In this document: positions 1-40,700 of the stretch, piece by piece
How the letters are laid out: every line of letters starts with the position of its first letter
How positions within the stretch are numbered: the stretch's first letter is position 1
Assembly: GCF_043641665.1 (NCBI RefSeq)
Contig: NC_092190.1
Location: 13,080,048-13,144,047 of the forward strand
Reading direction: 5' to 3'
DNA: 64,000 nucleotides
DNA from: Enoplosus armatus
Lineage: Eukaryota > Chordata > Actinopteri > Centrarchiformes > Enoplosidae
Translations under genes and position numbers: made by a program
The notes under the pieces: generated by a model
The model's database searches: none
What the model was told of the DNA's origin: nothing
The model's input: only the letters and a program-made list of their open reading frames with translations

Positions 1-445
1 AGGCAGCATTACCCAAGCAGGCGTGTATGGCAAGGAGGAAAACCTTTGTAAGTTTTTTAAGATAAAGCTGAAGTGACAGGCCAACAATTGTTCTAGATTT
101 TCTACTGCACACAGACGAACTTCTAAAATGCAAATATTAAAATAGTCGGCTTCTGCTATATAGTTTCAAGACTCGCGTCAGTTGTTGAGGACGTGGTCTG
201 ACAACGAGCCAAAAACTTAAAGACTGGATCAGCGCCTGCCTTTCTCAGAGGACTCGGCGCTATCAAGTGTGTATTAGAAGCATCAATCAAACACTGGAGA
301 GATCAAAATCAATTTATGATGGATTAATTAACAGACAGACCACTTCTAACTTTAGACAAAGAACGTCCTACTTGTGCCAAAGGTTTTAAAGTGAGCCAAA
401 GCAATGTGGCGTCTCATGGGACAAACATACACGCATGGACACACA

Positions 446-448
<3 letters not shown>

Positions 449-505
<57 letters not shown>

Positions 506-518
506 CACACACACACAC
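449..518. repeat. (CA)n microsatellite
   Basis: About 35 CA units with a single G interruption at 499. The minus-strand reading frame across it (Cys-Val repeats) is spurious. Confidence 0.98.
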
Positions 519-1049
519 TCTGCTGTAGTCAAAACAAGCCAAAACATATGATGTGAGAGAACTTCAAAAGGACTCAAACAGTCTTTTAAGCTAGTGATGA
601 TGCTGCTTTTAGCGTTTGACAGTTATCTGCTAATTTTTATTTATTTATCTACTCATTTATTCTGCTATTAATTCATTTTGCATTTGGTAAATAAACTAAA
701 TTCAACATATTCTGTCACATTAAAATATGCACTTTCATATTTGTTAATAATGTGCTTGGGAAAAACTATCCACAGGTTTTGAGTCTGAACCTAAAAATAG
801 AAGAAAGGAAAGTGTAAAATATGATAACATGGAAATATGAGCAGTTAATTGCTCATTATGAACACATGTTTGTGAGAGAGGGCCTTGTGTTTAGGATCAC
901 GGGGACAGATTTTACAACCTCAAATGCCCCTTTGGCACAATCTACACACACACACAAAAACACACACACACAAAAAAAAAACTATGATCTTTGAGAACAG
1001 GAGCCGTTAAACTGTGTCGGGTATATTACCAGCACACAGGCAGGGAGGG

Positions 1050-1215
1050 CCCCGCTCCAATTAGCCCAGAGTAAAGCTGGATGGATTAATTGGAGTGGGT
1101 CTTGTGCAAATGAAGTGCGCTCTCTCCTCTCCCCATTAGTGCTGCTGGGCCAGATCATCTGAGCACATTTGTCATGATGAATTAGCTGCTGCGAGTGGAA
1201 CGGGCTCGTGGAGTG
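1050..1215. promoter_or_regulatory. candidate conserved noncoding element
   Basis: Less AT-rich than its surroundings, without coding potential, and packed with homeodomain-type words. CTCCAATTA at 1055-1063 is mirrored by TAATTGGAG at 1087-1095, and GATGAATTAGC follows near 1176. This is pattern recognition only; conservation was not tested. Confidence 0.35.
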
Positions 1216-2379
1216 TCACTGTGCTTTCACGCCTCTCACTTCCATGACACCATCAAGGGGAGATGAAGGGGCTGCGCCGCGATGAGAGAAACTATGACAG
1301 TTGTACCTAAGCCTTGCAAATGGACACTCGCTGCTTTCTTCGTGTATTCCTTGGCGGGTCGTATTAATTCAGTCTTCTGGCGGGTTTCATATCCCCTCCT
1401 GACTAGATGATTAGAGCACGGGTTAATAGTCAGCATCCTCAAAGATTTTTGCCTCCTGAGACATGAAACCAAGGGAACACCTGTGATGTCCGGCCTGAAA
1501 GAAGACCTTCTAATTTAGATACAGAAGGGAACTTGTCTAATGATGTGGATTATAATTATTCAAACACAGACGGGCAAGAAAAGGGAAGATTTGTTCTTTG
1601 ACAGAGGACTCAGTTGAAGAAAGAGGCCACATATGTTTTTAGTTACAGCTTGAGGCAGTTCTTACTTTTGTCAGTGCTCTCAAATAGACGTATGATGATA
1701 AAATAAGAGTGAAGAAGATTTAATATAAAAGCTTGATAATTAAAAGAGGCGAGCAGGTGAGGGGAATATGTCCCATCAGGTCATTCAGTCTTGAGAAACA
1801 GGCGGTGGAGGAGCGTCCCACTGATCGTTTCTGCTTCACGCATGTTGCTCTTGGCATGGACTTCCAGGACAAACACAGAGTGTGTGGGGAGGGGGAGGAG
1901 AGGAGGAGGAGGGGGGTGGGGGCAGAAAGAGAAAAAGCCTTCCTTGGCATCTGTGCGTTCACTTTGAAAATTAAGCCCAGCAAGAATCTTGTAGGAAAAA
2001 AAAAAAGCTCAAGCTGGCAGTTGTATTGGGGTTCTATTGACAAGAATAGTCAATGTGCTTGGGATTAAAAAGCAATCCCGCGTTCAATATGACACCTCCC
2101 TACATGCTTTTATGAGTGCCAGTGTGCGCCTTGTACTTCAGAAGCTGTGGATCGAGCTGTCGACACGGGGGACAATCAAAGTTGTAAGAGAGAGCAGCCT
2201 TCCCGAGCTGAGTGAGCAGAGGCTTGCTGGATATCTCTGCCGCTCTCCCGCTCTCTTTTTGAAAACATATGATCTAGAAACTCAACTCAGCAACCAAGCA
2301 AATGAGATTAAAGCACCCATAACCCCCCGCCACCCTCCATAACCACCACCGTTTATGCCTAGAGATGGCTCCGGGGGCT

Positions 2380-2530
2380 GTTGATTTAAATGCCATCCAC
2401 TACTGTCAGAGCAGATCAATCATAAAAAGCATGGTGTAATTGGCTTTTAGTGACACAACACAGTGTTGCATTTATCAAAGGATGTTGTACCATGTGACTT
2501 AGGAGAGCTGGCTCCTCGCTATTGATGTGC
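2380..2530. promoter_or_regulatory. candidate conserved noncoding element with a TCF-type site
   Basis: Non-repetitive intronic stretch with ATCAAAGG at 2474-2481 (a LEF/TCF consensus), GATCAATCATAAA (PBX/HOX-like) near 2415 and TAATTGG near 2438. Function is inferred. Confidence 0.3.
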
Positions 2531-3130
2531 GGGGCTGTCAAAAAAATCCCACTGCTGACTCAAAACATTCTCCAACACCACGATTAGGGGAGAAATTGAA
2601 CAAAAGTATTACTTGGTGAGTGTCTCTTTCGGTAGCGAGAGCACATGGAAGTGTCGGGAAAGACTGCGGCGTCTGCCCACTGGGATGAAAAAAAAGGGAG
2701 AGGACTGGGAGAGAACAAAGAGCCAAATGTTTCATATCGCTGGGAGAAGCCTGTCATTTCTACACAGGAGGATCTCCTAACATGAAGGGAGACGGAGGGA
2801 GAAGCAGAGGACGGGAGAACTGCAACTGTGGCTTCATTTGAAGATGTAAAACCAATGTAAATTGCTCAGCATACATGACGGACTTGAACTTATAACCCCT
2901 GATATCTCACAGGGGAACATTGTGCGTATGTGCTTGTTTGGTTAACTCATCCAGTGTTACAATTGTAAAATATAATTGACTTTCCTGACGGTAGAAATTC
3001 AGGTCAGAAGTCTTGTCGCTCACAAGAAACGTGAGACCTGAGTTCTGAGTTTATGGGCTTATTTTATGGGTCTGTATCATTAAGCATCAAGCATTACAGT
3101 AAAGTTAGACCCTGATATGGATAAAAAAAA

Positions 3131-3290
3131 GTAAAGGAAGTACTCAGATCCTTTACTTAACTAAAAATAGCAATACCACAGTATAAAAATGCAGACATAT
3201 TAGCAGCAAAATGGCAGTGTTATGTTCATCATATATCAGATTGATTAATTATTATATGATGCATTGTGATGTGTAAAGTCTTTGCCACCC
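3131..3290 (+). repeat. degenerate interspersed repeat ('AGTACTCAGATCCTTTACTTAA' family)
   Basis: I recognise the words GTACTCAGATCCTTTACTTAA and AATACCACAGTATAAAAATG as an abundant percomorph repeat. A second copy in the opposite orientation is at 34230-34417. Confidence 0.75.
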
Positions 3291-3648
3291 CATGCATACA
3301 TGCAGCAGTAAATCTGACTTGTAGGTAAAATATATCTGCAACTACAGCTCTGCATACATTAATGCCCCTGCTTAAGTTAATAATTCAAAATGATCAATGA
3401 ATTGCAACACTGTAGTGCAGGTCTTGCTCATACCAGTGATTTTCTTTTCTCTTCCAATAGTATACACTATAAAGTGTTAAAAGGCCTGTTGAAGACAAAT
3501 GGTGTATATCAATAAGAAGGAAAATACAGGAAATAGTCTGTGAACTCTGCACATCCTCCATTTTCATTGTGCTCTGACAAAGGACTGGCAGTCTTGAAGT
3601 GCTGTGTGTGCAGATGTGCTGTGCTACAAGCAACAAGGCCAGCAGCAG

Positions 3649-3649
<1 letters not shown>

Positions 3650-3697
<48 letters not shown>
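3650..3697. repeat. (CA)n microsatellite
   Basis: 24 uninterrupted CA units. Frames reading through it on both strands are spurious. Confidence 0.98.
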
Positions 3698-3700
<3 letters not shown>

Positions 3701-5751
3701 CCATACTGTGACCGCAGGCTGCCCAGGCCCTGGTAGGCCCTACTGAGCCCAGCCAATTCAAACACTGTGATCCCCCTGATCTGGGAAAGGCCCTGGCTCT
3801 GATGAATTTGTCCATGCAAATACATCCCATTTCCTCCGACAAAACACCACCACATGTCCAAGCCTCAAGGACCCACATTCTGCAGGGCTCAAGTGGCCTC
3901 GCTATTCACCGCCTGGGAGCTTTTTACTTTCTGGGGCCCTCCTAGTTTCCTACTGTTCTCCAAACATGAACTGCTTCGAAGCTCAGACCATCACATCTCA
4001 ATCTGGTGTGCGGAATAAATGGATAGTCTACTGAAATATTGCAGAAATGTGGACTGTGTTTTAAATATAATGTAGAGGGAAATTATCTGGTTTAGAGGAG
4101 TTGTTTCTGTATCACTGCAGTTCGATATGTGTACCAGCAGAAACATTAACATTCACTGCATGTTTGTGTGTAGTTTGACACCCCAGATCCTTTATTTTAC
4201 TTCCATCACAGTGTCACAGGCTGCAGGTCTACGAGGGTGTCCCCTAGTGGTGACACTGTGAGGAGGCGACCCACAGTGTGAAACCACCCTGGTGTAAAAC
4301 AGATTTCCATCAGATCCCCCCAGATAATGGTAATTTCACAGATAACAGTGAATCTATAATGTGAAGTAAAATGCAAATTAAATCCCCCCACAATTTTTAC
4401 CCTGAAGAATAGATTTATAATTTTCTTATGCTATACTGTATCTCAGTTTAAACGGCGCTCCATCTTTTCTGGACTGATAAGCCGGTGCAGAGTGTTTCAT
4501 AGCTTTTATCTAATGAGATGATCTGCAGTTTCACAAAGTGCAATAAGAAAATTGGACCTCCAACTCCAAAGAAATAACAGAGCGAGAGAGAGTTGACTGT
4601 GAGCATATTGTAGCCACACTGCCTTTAAATGAATTACTGTGAGCTTTGGTGGAGCTTTTCAGGATAAAATGGCTCAAATTTCACAAACACATTAACAGTT
4701 TATTTGTGTGACAAATCATCACATTAACCTGATCCAGCAGTCTGAACGGCAGGACAGACAAAAGCGCAGTGGAACAAAAAGGAAATCAAGAAGCTTTTAG
4801 ACCAAACTGACACTATGTCAGCAGCAGTAAACATTACAGCACATCTTAGTATCCATTCAGTGCCTTTGTGCCCTGAAATGAAGTGTTCCCTGAATTTGTT
4901 TTTATAGAGTGTACTCCTCTGAAGCCGTTAATTGCAGAAAGGAAGTGGCTGAAGGCTCCCTTGTGCACAACCTGCAATTGAAGTTTACAGACACATCGCA
5001 CAGATTTCTACTGGAGTCTCAGCTAAGGTGCCTTTTGTGAATTGAAGCTCCTTTTAATGCCACTGGGACTGAAAGCAGGCATTTACAGGTCGCTAAAAAG
5101 GAAGTGAATCACATAATGTGGCTTAGCTGAAATAAAGAAGGAAGTGGGAATCTGATAATTTAACACATCTATTAGCATTTCAGCTAAGTCAAGTGACCAG
5201 GAGGCCTCAGCAGCAGCTAATGACGGGCACATTACTCTACCTTCATTTAACCAACAGAAAAGAGGTGGGAAGAGTTGCTTTTGTGTTCTCTAAATACTAT
5301 TTCTTCATCCCCTGGGTATTTAGAAACCTTATCATAAAAATATCCCACTGCACCCACAATCTGTAGATAGCATTCAGCAGTGGGAAACCAAGAGGGACAG
5401 CTTAGTGAAAATAAAAACAGAGCGCCGTGCAGAGCGCTGAGCCTCTCAAGAGATAATGGAGACTGCAGATTTATCCGAGCACGGCACACAGAGGCTTGAA
5501 ATGAAGGGGGACCAGGAGATGCCTGGGAGCCGCGTCTTTAAGAAACCCACTTACCTGAACGTTTATGGAAGCAGTAGACACCAGCACAATTCACAGAGTA
5601 ATACAGTCAGAACCCGGCCTTTGTTAACAATAGTTTGTCTCAAAGAAAACTTTCCATTTCCATTGTGGTTAGCGGTAGAATAATGTTCCTGTCAGTGGCT
5701 GAGAGGCTCTACGTTGCTATGTTTTTCATTGAGGCCTAAATCATAGCATAC

Positions 5752-33861
<28,110 letters not shown>

Positions 33862-33885
33862 TTTATTTTGAAATGCAACAATTCA

Positions 33886-35806
33886 CTAATAAACATACAC
33901 AATGTTTTGATGCTCTGTTAAACTTACTATGTGATGCATCATCATATTTGATGCAGATCTTTTTCAGTTTGTGTGCTACCTGAGATTTTGAGGCCAAAAT
34001 TAGGAGTAAAACAGAATTTTGCAAATTGAAACCCTGTTGTGAAAACAGAGCCAAACAACTGTAGAATAGTTTGTGACCCTTTAGGCCAACTGCACTTTAG
34101 TATAGTCACCCACTCACAGCAGTCATCTTCAGATATGTTATCCTATTGGAGCTTTTGTGGAACACTATATAAAGTAGTTAAAATGAGCCCAACCTTAAAC
34201 ATCTACAACAGTAAAATGCAACATACACATTAAAGCAGCAGTAATATTAATTCAGAAACATCAAACATAATAAAACACTGACGGGAGCATTTTACTGCAC
34301 AGTAAGTACTTTTCATCTTTTTGCTGATAATACTTTTACTTGTTATGGACTATTTTCAATGTGGTATTAGTAGACTACTTTTACTTAAGGATCTGAAAAC
34401 TTCTTCCACCACCGTTTTATACATTAATGAACTTAAAGTTAAAGATATCCATCAAGCTGACAGTGGAGGCTCGTGCTTTATCTGCAGGCCTACTGATGAG
34501 GAAATGTGAGTCCTACCTTGACTTTGCTGCCTCCGTATTTCCATCTCTAAAATCTGCAAAACAGGGGAAAGTGTGTCAGACACCAGCTGACTGCTGCTCC
34601 CTGTATCCATCTCTGTGTATGTGGGTCAACACAGCCAACACTGGAGACAGTTGTACATAAACTTCACTGTATTGGCTTTAACTAACAATTCTGTACGTGC
34701 AGCTTACCGTCCATAGCAACATACCCGAACTGATTTCCCTGTTTACTCAGTGAAGGGTTTTAATAATTAACAGTATAGACACCTGAGCAGACCAGAAGCG
34801 CTTAGCTGACCTATATCACCTCAATGGTCTATTCATGCTCTCTGAGGCAGCAGTGTACCTACCTGCACAGGGAGAAAATGAGGAGATGTCCAGTGATGCT
34901 CGCCGTAGCACCGCCTGTTAACACCGCCTGTAACACCAACAAGTCTCTGCATTTAACTTGTCGTACAATCTCGGTGGTTTAACCCGGTTGAAATTCCTCC
35001 GCTGGTCCATACTAGGACTTCTTTTCTTATTGTCTAATTGGCAGAAAAGAGAGGCTTTGTGCGGCCAATGGTCATTAAGCAGAGGGCCTCCCTTGTTTAT
35101 GAAACCTCAGCCCAATTACCCTCAAAGTGCTCAGCCACATGACTGCAGTGAAAATTTCTCTCTGGTACTCTGAAAAGAGACTGTGTGCTATTTAGATTAA
35201 CTTGAACAGTATTTAGAGAAATCACCAATATAGCTGACAATATAGATGACAAGCTATGAAAAAAATGAATGGCAACCAACCCACTGACAACTGGCATACA
35301 CTGATGTGTCAGTGGTCTCAGTACTGATGCATCTGGTTCAGTTGCAACTTTGAAAACATTATGCAAATTTTTTAGACAAACTGTATTCTGACATGTAAAG
35401 TCACTTTATCCGATCAAAAAGGTCCAACGATTTGTGGAGGTTATGATCTGAAGTGAGACCCCTGGTGGACACACATTTCCTCACTAACAGCCCACATCAG
35501 TGTATTGAGACTGGATTAAAGCCTTCATAGTAAGTAATATTTGAGCTTTATGGAGCTGAGTCGATGGCAGAGTAATGAAATCCTCTTTCCTCTTGTCGAT
35601 CTAGCACCCAAAATTATTTCAATTACACCTGCTAGAAATTATGGTCATGATAGCATCATCTGCTTGTTCAAACAGCACAAGATGAAGGACTTTGAGATTT
35701 GATATTGGTGTAAGACCAGACAAAGTAATTCATTGAACCACTAAAAGACTTAAAGAAAACTGGCAACAGAAAACAAAAAGAGGGACACAAATCAGTGTGT
35801 TTATAT
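33886..35806 (-). promoter_or_regulatory. myo3b: probable myo3b promoter and 5' UTR region
   Basis: The myo3b promoter should lie between the ubr3 stop and the predicted first coding exon. A possible non-coding first exon ends at 34863 (GTGCAG|GTAGGT), just downstream of a mildly CpG-containing stretch at 34865-35000. Inverted CCAAT-type boxes on the gene strand occur near 35037 and 35064. A repeat copy sits at 34230-34417. No clear TATA box was found, so this is tentative. Confidence 0.3.
34230..34417 (-). repeat. interspersed repeat ('AAGTACTTTT...CTTCTTCCACCACCG' family)
   Basis: Well preserved words: ACAGTAAGTACTTTT, TTTGCTGATAATACTTTTAC, GTGGTATTAGTA, TACTTTTACTTAAGGATCTG and ACTTCTTCCACCACCG. 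It is the opposite orientation of the copy at 3131-3290 and lies in the putative myo3b upstream region. Confidence 0.85.
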
Positions 35807-37647
35807 TTTATTCACATATGTTACATTTTGCATTAAATGTCCAAGTCACACTTTCTGGTCAAACTCAGAAAGTTTGAGTCAGCACCTACAGTAATGTACT
35901 GTATCCTCTCTTCATTCATACAGGAGAACACACAAGAGCTTTCAGTTACAATTTACACCCATTACTCGTTGGCTATTTGGTTGCGGTCATTTACAAAGTG
36001 GGTACTGCAAAATAAAGAAGAGAGGAGAAACTCAGTAAACAGAGAAGCAGCATGCATGAATTCAAGAGGAAGTTTTTCAAGTGTTAACCTTAAAGATTCC
36101 TCGATACAGCCAGCATTTCAAAAACCAGACATCAGGGACGTTCAGCAGTATGCCGTTTATCACTCGAAAAAAATCAACATTACTCTTGCAGGCACGACTG
36201 GATAAATTTCCTCTCTTCCAGAAAAAAAAAAAGAGGTGATAATCAGAAAATTAAGTAGCTAAGACACTTAAATAATGGTGGCTTAAAGGATGTCATGCAC
36301 AGTGTATAACGGATACTCAAGTTTGATAATCTTGTAATGTTGGAATGCAACTATAAATCACAACTAGATGATGCATGAGTAAGGGATAGTCATCACAATA
36401 AATGTTCTATACTGCAGTTAGAACTTGACAATCAAAAGCATAAAAAAGGGAAAAACTTTTTTGACAGCACAGAAAGATGAAGAGTATTGGCATTTCGTCT
36501 CAAAAGCAACTCACATTTCATTGGGTTTCATATCTTGAGAGAGAACTTTGACAGAACCAATATAGTATTTCTGCTCTCATGTGGCGCAGCAGGACACCAT
36601 GTCTGTCCCATGACATTTCCTTTCCTTAAAAATGTATGCTACTTAAATTCTGGATGTTTGACTTTTTTGTGGAGCGGTGACAATGTATTTTGAATGACTC
36701 AAAGACCGGTTGTAGCTTTAGCTTGTTTTAAAGTTGGCATTTGAGTTTCTTCTTCAGAACCAGCCAGAAACAAAAAGCGCAGATAGGGCAGGACTGCAAG
36801 AACTGTAGTGAGTGTGATGAGGTGACCGCATACCTCCTTAAACATTAAAGTGAGTTTGAGTCAACATTCCCAACCATCTACCATAAACTCAAAGCACAAC
36901 CTTAGAAAAAAAAATCTTCACAAAAGTTAAAATTACTTACTTGAACAATGAGCAGCAGCATTTATTTAAATATCTAAAACGTATTTTAAACAGCAAAAAC
37001 AAAAAAAAAAAGAAAATTCCTGAGGATGGATTGCAACTAGACCCATAAAAAGAGCCTTTGCTTTTTTTTTTTTTGCAAAAAAACTCTAGTGTGTTGATGG
37101 GTGGACTTGTCCTGCCTACCATCACATGTCAGCAGACAATGAGTGCACATTGCAATAACATCGCTACACTCATCAGGAGCTTGAAACTCATGCCAGCACA
37201 GCAGAGCACATTTTCATAAATAAAAGGGATATGCATTAACATCATCATAAATGGTGCAAAAAGTAATCAAACTTTGCAGGGACATTCAGCACTTGATATA
37301 TATGTATTCTTTTAACCCAAATAAATACGACAGGCTTCAAAAGCCTGTCCCAAACCAATTAAATGTCTGGGCAAAGTTGTGCTTTTTACTTTGATCTTAC
37401 CGAATTCTGTTTTTCCCTGTTGAAAACCACACAATAAATCACTTAAACACACACACGTGTTAATCTTTAGGCATGATTGTACACCAAACTTCACATAAAC
37501 CAAGGCTGTGGCAGCAATACCCTCACTGGATGTTTGTGTTTATCACGTTAAAGAGTTCCCAAATATTTTGATCGAGGCAGACACAGAAACCAGAAATAAA
37601 AATCTTCTCAGTCATGGGTTGCTGTTTTCAGTGGACTTTGGAAGATC
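35807..37647 (-). other. ubr3: probable ubr3 3' untranslated region
   Basis: The 1.8 kb after the ubr3 stop is AT-rich and without exons. Possible AATAAA signals on the minus strand are at 36961-36966 and 35807-35812; either could end the transcript. The limits are inferred. Confidence 0.4.
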
Positions 37648-37765
37648 TTAGAGTCCATTATAGTGGGGCCCCCAACGCTTATTGATGTGATCAAAGGTGT
37701 GCGAGACCCACTGTTGCTCCAACACTCGATACCTCTCTTCACACAAGAAGAGAGGCTTGCCACGG
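37648..37765 (-). CDS. ubr3: ubr3 last coding exon and stop
   Basis: 118 coding bases: one base completing Arg, 38 codons and TAA at 37648-37650. It encodes [20 protein letters not shown] then [18 protein letters not shown]. The C-terminus matches human UBR3 almost exactly as I recall it. Acceptor CTTTCTCCAG. Confidence 0.97.
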
Positions 37766-40700
37766 CTGGAGAAAGGCCAGAGGGGAAAACAAGAGTGAGA
37801 GCTGTGCTGGTTTTCTCCGCAGCAACAAGTATTTAAAAATCAACTGTGTCCCACTTTCATACTCGATCCTAATTCTAAGAAGGTGTGTTTGTACTTCAAA
37901 ACTTAAATGTACTCAGTGTAATGTTTGTATGCATACTATATTATGACAACTAATTTGACTAGCTTGTTCTACTGGACGAGTTGCTCACAACTGGAAAAGT
38001 TAAAACAAATGGCTAATTTTGTAATTTTGTTAAGTTTAATTGACCGTGACGTTCAAAAACTATTTGACATCTAATTGTTACAAAATTTGAAAGTGCATTG
38101 ATTTCTTGTACACTACCTGCAAAAATAGTATACCATGATAATTAGTATAAATACATACTGTATACAATAAGTATGTATGATGGAACTGGGACACAACACA
38201 GGAGTACTCAAATGTTTTAACTGTGGAAAGCTCACTGCACAATACTGTGTGTGATGTGTCATACCGTAAATCGCGGTCCTCCTCTCCGTGGGCATCAAGG
38301 TAAACAGAACCCCACAGGCAGAAACGATGTCCACGGATGATGATGATGACTGAGGCATTTATCAGTAGAAAGATGCCTGTAGCTGCGCCACAATGTTGGG
38401 AGTGCTACAAGTAACAAAAAAATTTAAAAAATTTAAAACGACACTGTCCTGACACTGTCAAACAGAGATTTTAATTTGGTATAAAATTAGTAATTTTGTT
38501 ACAAAATAGGTTGTGTTGGACCTGGAATAAGGATCATAACAATATGGCCCCACCTTTGAAGCACTGAGAAACTTACCAAAACACATTCACAGATACCCTG
38601 CTGTTTGCAGCACACGCCTTTGAGACAGACGAAGGCGCCACAAACAAGGCAGAGTGCAGGGTCTTTTGGCACCTTTTTGCAGGCAGTGCAGGCCTTCCTG
38701 TGATAGTACTGGAAGATGATATTGTAGTTGTCAGGTAGCTGGAGAAGGCGGGGGGCTGCCCACTGAGGATCCTGGACAAGCAAGGTCTTCAGTGAAGAAA
38801 GACAGACGTACATGAAATATACAGTATTCAGGCCATAAAGCTATTGTGCACTACAGTCATTAATACATTTGGCCTCAAACTCTTCACTGCTTTTTTCTTT
38901 TTATTTACATGAGCATAAAAGAGCAAGAAATCAGACTAGTGGTCCGTCTACACAGAATAAAATAAATTCACCAGGTCTTAACTTTCCTTGTTTTTATGAC
39001 GTCCTTTGGCTTTGAGATGTATTAATAAATAATGTCCCATATTAAGTATTAGCAACATAAATTGACATGCAAGACACCCCACAGTGTCTCCCCAAATGAT
39101 GTACAACATCCAAGGTTACTGCAATACTGAATGACGAGGGCATAAGACACATGGCTAGTTATGCAGTCACTCTCCTCAGAGACACTAACAGCTACGGACC
39201 TTGTCAACCGAGGTTGAAACTAATTGTCAAAGTGTTAATAGCACTTGAGTTACATGAATCGTTTACAGGACATCAAGTTCAAAATACATGGATTGAATAT
39301 TTAATTGCAGAGAGAGTATTTAGACTATTTCTTTGAAACTCCAAAACCAATTAAACTTGTGCTGAAATATACTGATATTTTCTGAATTCAAAACCACTGG
39401 GAATTAGCTTTAGTTTGTTAAAGAGGCAGAATTACTATAGTTATTCTGAAAGGTGATATATGTTCACATTCAGCTATTACCTGAATATAAGACTTTCAGC
39501 TTAAGATAAGGAATATTTTTGGAAGTCTCATGTGTGATTTTACTGTCTTTTGCATGAATCAAAGGTAATAAGGCTCTAAATATTGATAGGGCAATATAAT
39601 GACCCTTATCAAGAACAATGACACATGACAAAAAGTTAAAAGTATTAAATTGCAGCAACAGAAGAGCAGTTAAAATATATTAAATAATAAAATCCAGTGA
39701 GCTCTCTGTGAGCAGAGAAGATCTGGTCTAGTCTGAAATTCACATACATACCAATGATTGCTCAGCCTGCATCTGAGAGAGCCCTGTGACCTCAGCGCAC
39801 CACTGCGTCACCAAGTCAAAGGCGCCGACCGCCCACTTCAGACATGAGGCACTGTGCACGATGTTGGAAGGCTGAGGGGCTGACGGTAAGAGCCCCAAAC
39901 ACACAGCCAAGGACGAGAACTCCTCCTCCTCCTGAGAGCACACAAAGAAGAAAACAGCTGGTGAGGACACTCTCTTTGTCTTCACCAACACCTGCAATTC
40001 ATTGGAAGTGTAAGGATCTAAACTCTACCAATGTGCTGAAACGCTGGGTGAGACATCAATCATGCTGGACAAGATTTCATGTCATCATCATGAGAAACTT
40101 AACAATAATGTACACAAGACGAGCAGCAAATATTGACCATTCTTGTTGCAAAGACACAAGGGTGAGGGTAGTTTCAGCAGGTGGGGTCACATTTATGATA
40201 AAACATACCAGGCAGCCAGTTAGGTTGTCTCCGTAGAGGTGATGCTGCAGAAGGCAGGAGAGGCGAAGAAAGGGCAGGCAGAACTGCTGCAGGCTGAACT
40301 CGATAGACTGTGGGGACCACACACTGGAGATCAGCTGGAGAGGGAAACAGTAACACCTGATCAATAACCAGCCAACAGCTTGCTGATAATACTGTGATGT
40401 ATATCTCCCCAGGAGATTAGTGGAGATGTTAGACCACTGCCTCTCAGGGTAATGGCCAATTCATTGTTGAAGAGAAAAGGAAAAAGAGGAGAACAAAAAA
40501 AAGGAGAGCACCATCCTGAAGGCTGTTGTGTTCTGAAGTACTAAACAGTCATTTTAGTGGCTCACCATTGAAGTTTCTTCAGCGTTCACCTTGTAGACAC
40601 TCTTGTCCTTAGAGAGCTCACAGATAACATGACTGAGCAGCGCTTCAAAAGATTTCTCAGCATTTGCAGCATTCTGTGGCAGAAAATCAAAATGTTGACA

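Larger units (their letters stand above)
1..5751. other. myo3b intron (incomplete at the left edge)
   Basis: No exon was found on either strand; the expected next motor exon (actin-binding loop region) was searched for and is absent. It contains two CA microsatellites, one degenerate repeat (3131-3290) and two stretches that look like conserved noncoding elements (1050-1215, 2380-2530). Confidence 0.75.

Noticed and set aside
386..577. Minus-strand frame rich in Cys-Val across the CA repeat
   Set aside because: It is read-through of a CA microsatellite, as are 3394-3878 and 16244-16468.
1733..2068. Open frame of 111 codons on the plus strand with a frame of similar length opposite
   Set aside because: Purine-rich low-complexity sequence, no splice sites or family resemblance.
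1..5751. Search for the next myo3b motor exon
   Set aside because: No sequence resembling the actin-binding loop region (YFRYSLMDLL-like) was found on the minus strand.
34512..34541. Mini-exon AGATGGAAATACGG... flanked by ATTTTAG and GTAGGA, as the myo3b start
   Set aside because: Joining it to the exon ending at 29261 shifts the frame and hits a stop; the ATGAA exon at 33848 fits the phase instead.
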